A stretch of DNA of 64,000 nucleotides from Arctopsyche grandis (lineage: Eukaryota; Arthropoda; Insecta; Trichoptera; Hydropsychidae). The DNA lies in assembly GCF_051622035.1 (NCBI RefSeq), contig NC_135358.1:1118501-1182500 (forward strand). Reading direction: 5' to 3'. Of this stretch, positions 12,831-27,465 are shown one piece after another (the stretch's first letter is position 1; each line of letters starts with the position of its first letter). The notes under the pieces are model-generated. The model did no database searches. It had not been told where the DNA came from and worked only from the letters and a program-made list of their open reading frames with translations. A program made the position numbers and the translations under genes.

Positions 12831-15710
12831 GTTTGTATGTAAAATTTTCATTTATCAGTTACGTGTTTAAATATACATATTTTAAAGATTAATGGCTTAA
12901 AGATAATTTTCATTTAAAGCGAAAGTAGAACACTTGCCTCTTTAAGCTCTTACATACATATACTTTTTCTTATTGATATTAAGATATCGATCAATTTATC
13001 ATATTTTTATTTTTATTATGTCTGCCTGATTTTAAAACAGGTTCATATTATAGTTCACAAAATTTCACTATTGAGAACTAGTTGGTTAATCTGCCAAATA
13101 ACGGTATATGTTTTTCAGCTTTTTGGAAAGTTTTACTTTCTTCCAAAATTTGACTAATTTAACGATGCATTTTTACCAATTCTTCATCAATTTCTGATTT
13201 AACCCTTTCTTATAAGCGTACTGTATATAAAGCCTAAAATTATGAAACAAAATTGTCCATACAATCCTCTTTTGAAAAGTATACTTATTTACATTTACCT
13301 TTCCTTATGCACTTATTTGAAAAATCCTATATATTACTTCAATATATGTACATACATATGTACTTTCCATATCATAATCTTTGCATTTTTATTAAGCGAA
13401 TAAGAATAAAAAAAATATTTCAAATAAAATCTACATACGAGTACATCTAGATATTATAGCATTGAAAAAAAGTCATGTGCTCAATACACGAAATCAGTAG
13501 CTCTTTCGCTTACATACCTTCTAGATAAAAAAAATCATATCGTGAAACACATCGATCAAACCTGATAAATGATCGATTTCAATAAGTTAAATCATCATTG
13601 TATAACGGCACGCGTCACGTAAACTTTCTTACATTACGCAAATCATAAAATGCACATCAAATTTCACAAAAAAAAATTAAGAAACGGATCAACAGACCAA
13701 TAATCGATTTCTCAAAGACATCGATCGATTGGCAATCGTCGGATTATAGTAAAAATAAAAATCAATATCAACGAGTGTACGAACAAGCGGATGTACGTAC
13801 GTTCGTAATTAAAACAGATTGATCATTGTGTATTGATTATTATACACGACCCACAGACGAAGGTTTATGAATGTACAATATAAAGTGCGTGCACTTATTT
13901 ATCTGAACAATTTACCGGACGTTTCAATAAATCATGAGATTTACCGATGGATAGAGTCGATATTGTACAAATCACCCTTGCAGCTGAGTGTGATAAATCA
14001 GCAATTTTCATTGTGCACGACCTTCTCAAAGGTACTTGCACGCGGATACGGTCTGGCCTTCGACTTCTCAAATGAATAATTTCAAAACGAAAAATGTATC
14101 ACAGCTCTAATTTCCCAGTATCGGGTTTTTTTTCCCCGTCTACAGATCGGCGAGTCGCTGAAATGTGAAATTTCGTTGCGGATGTTGAGTTCATTGTTAC
14201 CGGATGACGGTTTAATTGGATCGATTTCGGATATGATTAACACTCGGCCTGCTCTCGTCATCATTTCCAATTCGCGAATTTGTGTTTCCAAACGGTTTTC
14301 GCCAATACTAGTCGTACGGGAAGTCCACGATTAGTGTAATGCATTCTTGGTAATCGAAAAATTTTTGAACGGATGCAATTTTCGCTCCGATTTTATTCAC
14401 TTTCAACATTTGCATATTCATTTTTTTTGTTTTGCTTTCTTTTTGTATGAAAAATCAATCGAATCATAATTTAAATTCTCCCAACGATGACTTTCACGCT
14501 ACGGAAAAATACTTCCACAATAGAAAAATTGACCGGAATAATTTATACGCATTTAAGTTTTCCCAAGATATATACAATACAATGTGTGTGTGAATTCTTT
14601 CATGCAACGGTCAATTTTTCTTATAATGATTTGTTTCGATATAGACCGACAACTTAAACATATGTTTCTATTCAAACACTAATATGTGCTTGTTTTCTTT
14701 GTTGCAGGTTAGCTATTTTCGCACTCTACGTGAGATCTACACACAATCACTCTACAAACATGGTATCATTTTAATATAATAATTATTTGAAGCAAATCCG
14801 TCTTATTTATACAACAAGGTATACTAAAAAGGCTCAAATTTCAAACGTAATGATGTATTAAATCGTACACGCGCTTTCTATACAGAGAACTGTATCAAAT
14901 TTCCTACTTGATTTATTCGAGAAATTCAATATTCTGTTATAGATACCTATTCATATTCAAATATTATGATATTATGGTAATTATATGCAAATTATTATCA
15001 ACACTTCTATGCATAATATGTACTCGCATTGTAATTAATTTATGCATAAATAATTACGTCAAATTTCTACCTTATTATGTGAGCTTTAAAAATACTATTC
15101 TCTTACTCTCGTAATTAATTGCAAATATAAATAAATACAAGTGTCATATTATACTTTTATTACATACATTGTCTGTTAAAGAAACCGGTATCTGTAGATA
15201 CAGATCTGAATCGGTACATTTCTCACTGCTCGTTCCGATTTAAAAACGAGTAAATATAATAATGAAATTGAGCATGTAATATTTCACACATGACCATTGC
15301 AGAAGAAAGTACACGCACGTAGAAATTTTCACACGCAATTAGCAACTATGGGAAAATGTGCATTCTCGCTAAATATTGACATTTACTTTTCAACTACATA
15401 TAAACTCAACGGCGCGTGACAAATGCTTCGATAACTGCATAAATCTAGTTTTGTTTTAGTGCAATTTAAAGATACGATGTTTGATGCGAATCACACTTCA
15501 ATCGTAACGAGGGTTCCGTAACGATCTATCAATTCCTATATTGCCCACTTAACTAATAGATACTATCTTCGTAATGATGACAATAATAAATTTCACAACG
15601 AATTGTTGTGCAATTCATCTCGGATCGTATTACCGATGAAGAATCGGAGTTCTGAAATTCATCTGAAGATAAGCGCTTTCTTTAACGTATATATATGTAT
15701 AATAAATTTA

Positions 15711-15711
<1 letters not shown>
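12831..15711. other. Non-coding, no gene seen
   Basis: AT-rich. Open frames here have no recognisable motifs, splice context or composition change. Confidence 0.45.

Positions 15712-15786
<75 letters not shown>
15712..15786. repeat. (TA)n microsatellite
   Basis: About 75 bases of uninterrupted TA. The Ile-Tyr run in one open frame across it is not a real protein. Confidence 0.95.
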
Positions 15787-15790
<4 letters not shown>

Positions 15791-16246
15791 TTACACATAC
15801 ATATGCATTTAATGTATTTCTTCACTTTCCCCTCGATCTTCCGCTGGATGCCGTTGACGAGTCGTATATATGTACATATATACGAAAGAGGAGTGCTTTT
15901 AAAAAAAAAAGGAAAAGAAACTAGTTTTTATGCGTAAAATTTTTGCGAATATCGTCCGCTCTCTCCTTTTTAATGCGTTTGTGTGCATCACGAATGCAGG
16001 TGAACATGCCATATCCGGGTATGTAAAAATATATCTTTATATGTTGATTGACACTTTCAGTTTTGATATTATTTTTTCATATTGATCACAGATTAATTGA
16101 ACATCGTTTTGAATTTGGGCTATGCTTATCAAAACAATTATTAAAAAATGACAAAAAGTTTATGTTAATTGATCAATAGCTTTCAATTCATAACTAGTAT
16201 AGAAATTCGGAATCATGTATTTTTAAAAATAAGGGTGCAGTATTTG

Positions 16247-16247
<1 letters not shown>

Positions 16248-16340
<93 letters not shown>
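16248..16340. repeat. (TA)n microsatellite
   Basis: About 93 bases of uninterrupted TA dinucleotide, the longest in the window. Confidence 0.95.
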
Positions 16341-16342
<2 letters not shown>

Positions 16343-16659
16343 TAAATGAATAATATACATATTTTTGAATAATTACTATATGTAGGTAGTATATTTGTAA
16401 TTATTCAAAAATAGGTATCGGTATAAAATAGGTAGGTATTTAAATAGCATTGAAGAAATTAAATATAAAAAAAATTAAAGACAATATATTGTACATTAAA
16501 AAAAAAATATTTATATTAATTTTAAATGTATTTAAAATACGTCATATCACATCACATCTATCTAGTTTAATATATAATTTCGAAAGAGACTTTGTATGTA
16601 TGTATGAAAGTTTTGGTTCGTAGAATCCGTATCGAAAAAATCTAATTTTCTATAACGAT

Positions 16660-16915
16660 GATATTGATATGGATTTCGATTCCGTTTTAGATTTCAATTC
16701 CTTTTTCAGTTCCGAATCCGGATTCTTTTTGCAAGCCTTTTCTTAGTTTGCCTTCGATCGTTCGTATGACAACATTTGGATTTGATATCCTACATACATT
16801 CTTCCGATCGTTTTGAAACTTTGCCATTTTGTTTCAGTTCTGGATCCCGATTCCTTTTTCAGTTCCGGATGCCGATTCCTGTTTTAGTTCCAATTCCGAT
16901 TTCACTTCAGATTCT
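16660..16915. repeat. Degenerate minisatellite
   Basis: Repeated variants of gattcctttttcagttccg and ggatgccgattcctg with irregular spacing. The units are too diverged for a clean period. Confidence 0.55.
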
Positions 16916-18546
16916 CTTATCTATAAAAATAACCATTATTTTCTAATTGACGGTCATTAATTTTTTTTTTCGATTCAAGTAAATTTAATATTAAAACTGT
17001 AAGATAAGCCATGTTTAAGCGGTTTATATTACAAATACCGGGTAAAACCACTAGTTTACTCTAAGCTTTAGTCAACTAGAATTACTAGTTTACTATAAAC
17101 GTTTAAGTCAACTAGAAGCTTTTTTACTTTATTTTTTGTTGAAAAACAGTCTGAAAAAATTAAATAAAATTCTATTAAAAAAATAAGATTAATAGAAATA
17201 AAACTATTAAAACAGTTCTTAAATAAATTAAAACGATAAATAAACGGTGTATGTATTTACGTAAATAAAGCCAAAGTATACGCATAAAATTTATTTCATT
17301 TAAAAAAAAGTCAGTTATCCAAAAGTTTCTTATGATTTTATTAAATGTACATGATTTCATATGATATTTTTGATGATTGTGTAAAAATTTGTTTCACAGC
17401 ATATCTGTAGAGCATTTGCATTGCGAAAACGATAATTCAAACATTGCATATATGTATTTTGAAAATATAAAAACAGAAAAAAATTCTTCTTTCCGCACTC
17501 AACTGCATCATATTTTCCGTAAAAAAATTACCATTAATTAAAAACAATCACGATGAAGACCACTGTTCTACGTAGTAACGATTTCCGGTACGAGTCATCA
17601 TCATCTCGAACAAACACCTTGCGATTAAAAATATCATCCTCGAACCAGGCCATCGAACATTTGGCAGCCACGACAGGATCCTTATACGTCTTAACCCCAT
17701 TTCGCAACAAATGACATTGCAAAAAAAACCGCAATCGAGCAATAAAGCTCCGAAATCAATCTTGCATTGTTCCATCGCGCAAGATCAAGGTTGGAAAACA
17801 GACGATCTAAATTTGCACTGCACGCTTGAAAAATTTCGATCTGGTGTATTATATCTGCGTTGTATTATTTTGATAAACGACCCGTCTAAAAAAACACTCG
17901 TAATTTAAAAGTGTTGTTCTAAAAATCGCTCGAATTGCGCAATTCGTGCAATCAACGCACGAAATTGAGATTTAAGGTCGAAATATCGTGTTTGAACTTT
18001 AAGCTTGTTTAATTGTTTGCTTGTAAGCCTATATATGTACTATGATCATGATAAATTCAATAACGAATTTCTCTAACCACGTTTTTTTTCTTATTGGTAG
18101 CGAACAATTGGCGATTTATAGTAAGCTATTGTGCGATCGTACATAATGGGTGATAGTTGTAAATATTTATTTCTATTATGTTTTCATAAGCGATCGATAA
18201 TAAATTTCCAATATGACTTTCTAATGGTCTTATCGCGCTTCATCGACTTTTAGCTGTTTGTAAAAAATTACTGAAATTTGTTTACGTATTGTATGCTAAT
18301 GCGGTCTTTATTTATTTAGAAGTGTTTATCTGTAATAATATGATATATAAAACGTGTTCGATTACAAGCTAAATGAAAAAAAATTGTTTGAATTCACTCT
18401 AGTACGAATTTATGTGGGTTTTTTTTCAGTTTAAATTATGGTTTTCTTTGATAGCGGTTTTCCTTTTTATATTAATGTATGTGTATTTAGCTTTTTATAT
18501 TAATTTTAATTTAACTAAATTGAATCTATTGAATATAATCGATCCA
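16916..18546. other. Non-coding, no gene seen
   Basis: AT-rich. It includes a twofold repeat of actagtttact...gtcaactaga at 17052-17118. No coding exon is supported. Confidence 0.45.
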
Positions 18547-19004
18547 ACCAGCATCAAAGATCAATGGTACAATGCGTATAATTGTGTGGTCATGGGTTCA
18601 ATTCCTGGCTGTGCTGCTGGCCAGACCTTGGATATGTGATTCCAAGGTCAATTTTTTCCTATCAAAGTTTGCCAATTTATCTGATTTCATTGAAAAGGTT
18701 TCAACAAATTGGCAACCCTATCCCCTGTCGCAAATTTAAAGCTTACTGCATCTCGAATTCACTTCTATGTAAAATGCTGTAAATCCTTATCCTTAAAATT
18801 TTCTAGCATCTCGAAATTCGGCAATTTATAAAAGAAATGCAAATTTAACCAATACAAAAAAATGCAAATTTAACCATACATATCTCTGTGATACTAAATT
18901 AAAAAAAGTAGAATTGCTCCATACTTTTTTATCGGTGTTTTTAATTAACCAGGAAGGCGCATTGGGCTTTACCAGTTAGGCCTTCCTAGTATATATATAT
19001 GTAA
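18547..19004 (+). mobile_element. SINE, family 2, diverged
   Basis: The head retains gggttcaattcc and gctgctggccagaccttgg. The core has gtttgccaatttatctgatt and the tail hairpin is CCAGGAAGGC...GGCCTTCCT. Confidence 0.72.
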
Positions 19005-19375
19005 ATAAATAAATAATATGATGTCGCTGAAATTTGACAAATTTATGTTATTAGTTAACTAATTCTTTCATTAGAAATATGTGCTAATATATTTTATTAT
19101 GATTTAAGAGATCATTACTTGCTATATTAGAATGGTCCTAATTTTGTCGGAAACTTACGATTATTTTTTTTTTTGATTCTCAAAAAGTATTATATGAAAA
19201 TTTAGTATTATAGTTCTTTTAGGCAAAATAAAAATAAAATTGTATAATTTAATTTAATTTTTTTAAATCATTTTGTAAACCAAATAATGAAAATTTAAAT
19301 ATATATTTTTGAGTTTATTCTACAGCTCTTATTGAAAAAAATATATAATATGAGTTTAGCACCAATGTATTATAC

Positions 19376-19618
19376 GGTAAACGGACTATTTCGCACATTG
19401 CAATCGCGCGCACGACAATCGTTGCTACGAAAATGGCGAATATCAAATATCTGGAACTCGAATTCTCGTTAGTATGATAGTTTGTGTGCGTAACTCTCGA
19501 TGGATGGAATTTTTAAGTGCCAGATGTTCCGTGATCGAGATTTTAATGAAGTTTGATCGAGATTTTAATGATTTTAATGACGCGATCTCTTTGTGCGGAA
19601 TAATCACCGAACCATAAT
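19376..19618. mobile_element. MITE family N, copy 1
   Basis: Termini ggtaaacggactatttcgca and (inverted) ggttcggtgattattccgca. The internal segment gtgccagatgttccgtgatc is shared with copies at 35,985, 49,796 and 53,495. Confidence 0.65.
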
Positions 19619-20988
19619 ATACATATGTACTTCTAGTCGAAATATTTCGGCAAGTATGGACCACTTTACAGTACATTGCGGGTTCAACCTGTTCTAAAAT
19701 ACTAGTCTTCGCATATGATCGATCAAATTTGACATAAATACTATTATTTGAGCATATTTTGCTCCTGTCACTGTTCGACTTGATTAATTTTGCGAAATTG
19801 AATGAAACTCATGTAAAATGTGGTGTGACCGGTAATAATTATTCATAGGAAAATACACATTTATGTAGATACCTCGTCTGTTGTATCTGGAACGAATTGT
19901 TTAATAACGACTAATTTATAATTGGATTTAAATGTCTGTATATACTATATAGATACTTCTGTTTAAATATATGTTTGAAATGATCTACATATGTATGTGC
20001 ATCGCCGACAGGTATATATTTTTTTTCTTTGCCTCTCTATATCACAAATTACGTCAATTTCTCTTTACGTAACAGAATCCTGACGAAATAGTTGAGCATT
20101 CTTGAGTGCGTGTGTGCTTGCAATTATTTTCATTCTGACAATCAATTAAAAATTAATTAAACGATCCGGAAAATTGATGCCAATGTACGACTTTTAATAC
20201 TGGCCGTAGCTTTGTGCTCTATGTTTCGTACGATTCAGAACAATCGAGCCGATTTCTACATCTGTATTGTGAAATTTTCTATTTTATGCGGATTTTGTGC
20301 AGTTTTTTTTTTTCATTCGATCGTTATATTATTCACGATACGACCTCGTCGTACGTACTATCTAGAAATGGTTAATGTGAGTTCTCACAATGTCTTTTGT
20401 CTCGTACTAGAATGAATGCACCTAAAAAATAACAATTATCATTCATCGAACATGAATGAATCGTCATGGTATTGTAGCACACGTACATAAATTAACATAT
20501 TCGGGTTAAAACGTTGACAATTTGGTCATTTTATCACTTAAAATTGTAATTGTAATTAAATTCACATTGTATATATGTAACACAATAGAATGCTTAAACT
20601 TCATTTATGGAAAAATCAATGAAATATTAAACTAATTATATTCATAGAATAGCAAACCTATTATTATTCACTCAAATAGTATTATATTCTATCACCTACT
20701 ACACGCGTATTTAAAATCAACAGATTTGATGTACTTTTTCATATTCGAATATAATTTAAAACTAAATTTTGATTTATTCCAAGAGGCACTAACTCGTTTT
20801 ATAAGTCTATGAATTTATAATGAGCTTTGTTATAATTTTTATATGAATATGCCACAGTATTTAACCACGCATACTATACGTACATATATAGTTCTAAAAT
20901 AAAAACCATTTTGAATTTAATAAAATTCAAAATCAAGGATGCGCATGAATATGATAAGATTTCATCATATGTATTTTTAACATTAATC

Positions 20989-21035
20989 TTAAAGGTACTC
21001 ATGTATAAGTGAAACTTATACATGAGTGCCTTTAA
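20989..21035. repeat. Long-stem hairpin
   Basis: Arms of 22 bases beginning TTAAAGGTACTCATGTATAA and its complement, with one mismatch and a 3-base loop. Confidence 0.85.
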
Positions 21036-24000
21036 CAGCAACGTCTGCTTTCAAAACTTTATCATTTTTTTAATCAAAATACTTAATATTCATGTCAGGT
21101 TCAAGACAAACATTGTTCGAAGAGCATTTTGATCTGAAAAAGCTTGCTACACACAATCGTAAAAGTTGTCTAACCTAGTTTCCATATGCACAATGATATG
21201 TTCCCACAGTTGAACAATGAGATCGTTTAGTTATTAATTACAGTCGTTATCAAATTAACCGTTAACCTACACTGTTCAATACATATGTATGCATATCTCA
21301 AAAAAAATCTGAAATTTTAATCGCTCTTTTTTAAAACAGATATGTCTGAACAATCTGTTTGTATGAATTACCAGAGTAAACTTTTTTGCGGCTATCGTGA
21401 TCTTATCAATTACGAAATCAATTTTCACGTCAGTATTTCGACTAACGAGCCTTGTATGTCTGGCAAAAATCGACACAATTTAAACGTCTCGCCCAAACCC
21501 CAAAACATGATCATGAATGTTCACTTTCGAATGCGGAAATATCATGCGATGCGAAAAAAATGGGCGCGTGTAGTTTAAAAAAGCATTCGACCTTTTCAAG
21601 GTTTTCAAATGACCACGAAAATATCCGACTCAAAAATTTCGTATAAATATACATATGTAGAACTTTTTTTATTCCTACATGTATGCGATGAAAATTAGAA
21701 CTAAATCCAATTTTATCAGAAGGAAATGATCCATTTGTAAATATAAAACATATCAATTGATATCGACCTTTAATACTGTATTTACATGAGTAAATTGAAT
21801 CGCTTTTTAATACGGCCACAGAGTTACACGATATTTAATCGGTGTAATTACTTTATATGTTTATAAATTGATAATTGGTATGCAAATGATTTTAAAATCA
21901 ATTCAGTACATAGTGACATGCACGTGCATATGAAATATAATAATTTAGTGTAATTAATAAAGCATACGATATTATTAGCGATAGTAAAAAACCAACAAAC
22001 GAAAGTGAAACTCACCTGAACTTGTTCTCATCTGATATAATCGAACCACGACCTCGTACTCTAAATTTTAGATAGTTATCTTACTTAAAAAATATCTATG
22101 CCTGTACGTGTATATTTAAATTGTCGAAGAAATTAGCGAAAAATATTGACGCGTATATACTTATACAAATGTATTTGTGGGGAAAAAAGCGAATGTTTTT
22201 ATCTGAATTAGTTATAAATTGCACTGTCTGTCATATCACGGCTGTCAAGTATCTAAATTTCAGTTATAAATTGCTGGGATTATTTTTTTCATATATTCGC
22301 AAGGCAATTCATATTGCCATCGATCAATTTTCGCTTTAATTCCAATCCACGCCCACACATCCTAACAGAAAATTAATGACTATTAGAAACATTCATTTGA
22401 ATGCCGCAAAAAATGCATCAATTGTATGCAATTACGATGACGAAATTCTGTCTACTAACTTAATATCATTTAATTTGTATATCTAACACACTTTCAAAAC
22501 TATCTTACTAAGCTAAAAATATAAAATCGTACCTAAAAATGTACCTACATATGTGTGGTTAGAAAAATCAATTGCAAATCTTAATGACAGACGTCTTTCA
22601 TGACGAATAAAACCGTGATTTATAGTAGCAAGCTATCTTTGTTTTTTAGCATGTGCCATATTTTTTTTATCTGTCACATGTTTGGAGATGTAGCACAGTT
22701 GGTGCAACGTTCACCACCTGTCACGAGGTGACAGTGACACCTCAATCTGTCTAATTTGTCAATTCCATTACGTCTACCGTTTCCTGCTCCAATTCATACA
22801 AACGAACGAGCATAAAAGTTTTTATTGCCTCTAAAGGATATATAGTATATAATAAAACCCACGATTTACTATCGATTTCAATTTTATCGATGACGAAACT
22901 TTCGATTTTCGAATAACAACATGGACAATGACTTTCTGGCAGTGTCGTGGGTGACTATACGAGAAATTGAATAATAATAAATTGCAACTAACAAACGGTC
23001 ACGTAGTTCATATCGACTCACTTTATAGGGGGGGGGAGGCGTTAAGAAATCATTGACGAGTGAACATTTCGAAAATTTATACATGAACTGTGTTTTATTG
23101 GGTATCTAAATATAATAATCAAGATTTTTATGATAAAATCTTACCTACGTGTTCTGAAATTGATTGCTTTACCGTATAATCAAATTTAAATTTACTTTTA
23201 ATTGCGTAATAAATTTCCGTTCTTATCTTGTTGTTTTTTTTATTTTAGTATATGTACGTTTTATTTTAAAAGCGATTAATATATTACACGTAGAACAAAC
23301 AGAGTGGTTCACAAGTTAATTTGGCAATGATTTTTTGATCAAATCTACTCATTTAATGTTATCTAAGCGTATAACCCAAATTTATTTGAATTATCTGTTT
23401 TGAACTGTTCAATTATAAATTATCAAACATTTTATAATTTCGAAAGAAGTTCATACATTCGTATATACATATATGTATGTACGTTGTACATTTATTCAAT
23501 TATTATAATCCAAAAATAAATAAACTGTTTACATGTATTTTTTTAAATTTCGATATTTTTTATAATTAATCCAATTATATTATATTAATTCTCAATCCAA
23601 TTCTCCAATCTTAATAAATTCTCGATTCCATTTTTATAGACAATAGAATACTGAAAGGTTTATCTTAATATTAAAATCTTATTCAAATAATCCGTTTGCT
23701 TAGGGAATGTCTTAAAAAGTTATACTTAAATTTTGATAGAACTCCGATGATATTCATTTACTTTATACATTTTTATGTCTCATCTACTACAATTTTTTTT
23801 TTTTTTAAGATATTTGCAATCGACCCGTCGGTCATCAGCAAATTTTATCACAATTTATTTCAGAAGATTTGGCAATTCATTAATTGCCACCTTTTTATCC
23901 CTTATTTTATCACAATATTTGTATGTACATATAGTTAATGTTTGTTTTCCATTATTTAAATCAAAAATTTAAATTTAGAACGAAATTTGATTTGCTATCT

Positions 24001-27000
24001 TTACTTCACTACCTTGTAGACTAAAAAATTTTCCGAAGAATTCAATTTTTACTTCTTTTTCCGACTTTGTCCCACACAAGCAACGAAAGACAACCTGATT
24101 AGTTGGTATATATAATATATGTTTTTCAAATACTCATTTTTAAGTAGATACCCATATAATTTTGCTTCTTCTTATTTAGAAGTAATTTTGTATAGGAAAC
24201 GAAGGTGAATACAGGAAACAATAATTACCCAGATAGAGTTAATTGAACGCACTTTTTTACAAATGGGAAATAGATGTATCTTCATTGTATAATAGTACCA
24301 CTTGAGCATTACAAAAAGATACACATCCCAACTTCCTGCACATCAATTAAAATTACAACACGTGAATCGAATAAAAAGCGCACAAAGTAACAATATATGA
24401 TTGAATTGGAACTGCAACATCCGTAGACTCGTACATAAGTCTATAATAATTGCAAATACCATCCCGTTCATACATAGATCATGATCACGTCGAATCAAGG
24501 TTGCAATTAATCTAGAACAAAAGAAATATTCTGCGATATCGTTTTTTTTTTGTGTATCGTTACGCGTGTTTGTTCTAAACGACTCTCAAGAGCCCGGCGT
24601 TGCCGGTCACGCTTTGACAGCTATCTCTAGTTATCGAATTACAAATACCTGCAGCGAATGAAAAAAAATGTAATTCGACCTGTAACAATGGCTATTGAGT
24701 AACTAGTTCGTAACGTCGATTTTCGGTTAGCGAATTGGCATCTTGCTAAACTTCCCTCTTGTTTAATGTAACCCATTTGTCGGCAAACTATTTTGTCTAT
24801 AAATCTTCGTCTGTCGTAGCTGCTTTTGGCAAAGAGTAGCTCGTCTGCTAATTAATGATGTTTTCGGAATGCCCGGAATGGATTCACAAAAAAGTATCAT
24901 AAAATGACCCATATTCTCATATGTAAAGATTCTCAGAAACGAAGTCGAAGTATTTACATACATATATCGGTACGTTAAGTTTTATAGGCATATTTATCGG
25001 CAGATTTGTCTGCCGACAAATCTCTTCGTGAGTGGAATATTTTAAAATCAATCGAAGCGATGAAAGTTCTTACATACAAAGTATGTATTGATGAATGTAA
25101 TAAAATTATAATAAAACAATTCGTGCATTCGTGCTTATCGCCTAATCAACGTAACACGGAGAAATTTCCCATTTGAATTTTACACGAATAGCAATTAAAT
25201 CGGATCATTTAATTTGTGATTTATCGGGCTATTCCGCTTCCCGGGATTTTGCCGATTTTACCGTTTATTTATCGATGCGCAACAACCGCTAACAATTATA
25301 TGCAGTATCGGAGAAAGTTTTTCAAGTATCGATCTTTTATGTTGTGCATAAAAAATGCTACCGACACGCAACTTTGTGAATTTGCACGAAAATTTCAGGA
25401 AAACCGAAAGAAAATATGAATAAACTAAGCTATAGTCAGTTTTTTCAACAAGATTTTTTTGAGTCCATTTTTCAATGGTGAAATTTATTGTGATCCAATC
25501 AATTGACGTGTCCACTCTCCATTTAATATTTCTATATTATTATCGTGTTATGTAACTCATTCCGTACTGTTTTCTTTAATTGAAAAGACCACAAACCTTT
25601 TTAAAATCAATTACAATACTAACTGAAATCTAATCAAAAGCAATCCGTTTCTAAAATGTACTTGAATCTAAAGTATTCCAAGCCTAATCTAAGAAAATAC
25701 ATGTGTTTATAACTTAACCTTTATATTTACCTTAAATATGTATATAGAAATCAAATATACATACATATAATAAAATTCGACCTGAGTTTAAACCAAATTC
25801 AAAAACATATAATAAGCGGATGCTGAGTTGATTATTTTTTAATTTGATGATTTATATAATATATGCATACTGTAAACAAAAAATACAAACACATTTTTGC
25901 AAATCTTAATTTACTTAAAATTCGTTTAAAATATCAAGAGATAAATCTTTATTGCAGTATATCTGAAATTTATCATAGCATTCTCGTGAATTCCTAAAAT
26001 AATTTACACTTCTTACTTACATAGATATTTTAAGAATTTATGTACCTATGTTTTTTGAACTCATCGATAACTATCTTTTTATCAAAATTTTAAACAAAAG
26101 AAATGAATTTATGGTCATAGAATTTACAGCCGTAATATATTGAAAATTCATAGTTTTAAAAAACATTAATGATAAAAACCAACATATCAAAAAATTATTC
26201 AATAGATATTTGATACAAATCATTAAAAGTCAAATTACATACGTAGTCTTTTCATATAAACGCAAACATTTTTAATGAAGATTTTCAAGCCAACATTTGG
26301 CCGACGAAACAATCAACAATTTCCCGTTGCACAAGGCTTTTTGATACGTCCTCTACATTGCTTGAGATTTTCAACTAAGGTCAATGCGATCGTTGCAAAA
26401 TGCACCATGAGTACATACAAAATTGCGAACGGAGCCTCATTTTCGTAACCGTAGACCAGAACGTATTAACTCTCCAACCAAACTATACAATGACTTATAT
26501 TTTAAATTCACGGTCGATAAAATTACAATTTCCCTATATACATTTCAATATCGATCGTATCTCACCGCTCACGATCTAAATCGTAATCGTATTCAAATAT
26601 TCATAGCCGATCGATATTCGCACGCGAAATCGACGATTCACTTTAAATTACGATAATTAACTATAAATACTGTCTTTATAGCGTCAATACTACTGGAGAG
26701 AAAAGAAGAAAGTCTGTCCGTCTGCTATTTTAATCCCATTGATTGACCCAAGGCTAAACGACAGATCCATAATTTGTGATTGTCCATGCTTTCCATACAT
26801 AAATCGAAATGAAATCGCTCTCTGAATGCTAATTCCTATTTATTTTAATTGTATTCATTATTTATTTTGTTCAAAAAATTTATTATAGTACATATATCGT
26901 ACTGTAAATGTTTATTATGTATATGATTGTACTAACGGGTATAAAAGCTGTGGATATTCTCACCGATGTAAAAATTTGCATTGAATGAACAGTCCGTCAA

Positions 27001-27359
27001 TTCAACAGGTTCAATTCACAATCGTTTGACAGAAAAAAACACAACAATACCTTTATCTTGTTAGGTATGATACTGTTTCTAAAAAAAGTAAGCATACATA
27101 AAATAAATCCGCTTCCAATCATCCATATATGTATGTAATTATGAATGTAAAACGAGAATGCAAAAAAAAATCCATTATTTTATCTCGCATTTATAATATA
27201 ATATGTAGAATAATATAATTCTTATTTTATTTGATTAATGTAGTAATGTGAGAAATAATACCAAATATGTTATTAAAAAAAACAATTTGTTAATTTTAAA
27301 TAGCTTTTTACTGTCAAAAGTTTAGTTAGTTCAATATTAATAGTAAACAGTAATTGAAT

Positions 27360-27465
27360 AATGTTTAGTAAGTAATTTTTAATGTTTAGTTAATGTTTAA
27401 TGTTTATTTTAGTAATGTTTAATGTTTAATATTAAGTAATGTTTAATGTTTAGTAAATAAACAGT
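27360..27465. repeat. AATGTTTA minisatellite
   Basis: About eight copies of aatgttta/aatgtttagt spaced irregularly, in otherwise AT-rich DNA. Confidence 0.75.

Noticed and set aside
15603..15812. Open frame across the TA microsatellite with a long Ile-Tyr run
   Set aside because: It is a translation of pure TA repeats with no conserved flanks.
18412..18639. Hydrophobic open frame that might be a Lac2 signal-peptide exon
   Set aside because: It runs into a SINE head, lacks a suitable donor after a cleavage site, and lies 12 kb from exon 2 without support.
20212..20415. Open frame with a hydrophobic segment, a candidate first exon
   Set aside because: The hydrophobic part is internal rather than N-terminal and no donor gives the needed phase convincingly.
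22683..22760. tRNA-like stretch (gatgtagcacagttggtgca)
   Set aside because: Box A looks good but there is no box B or cloverleaf, so no tRNA gene is called.
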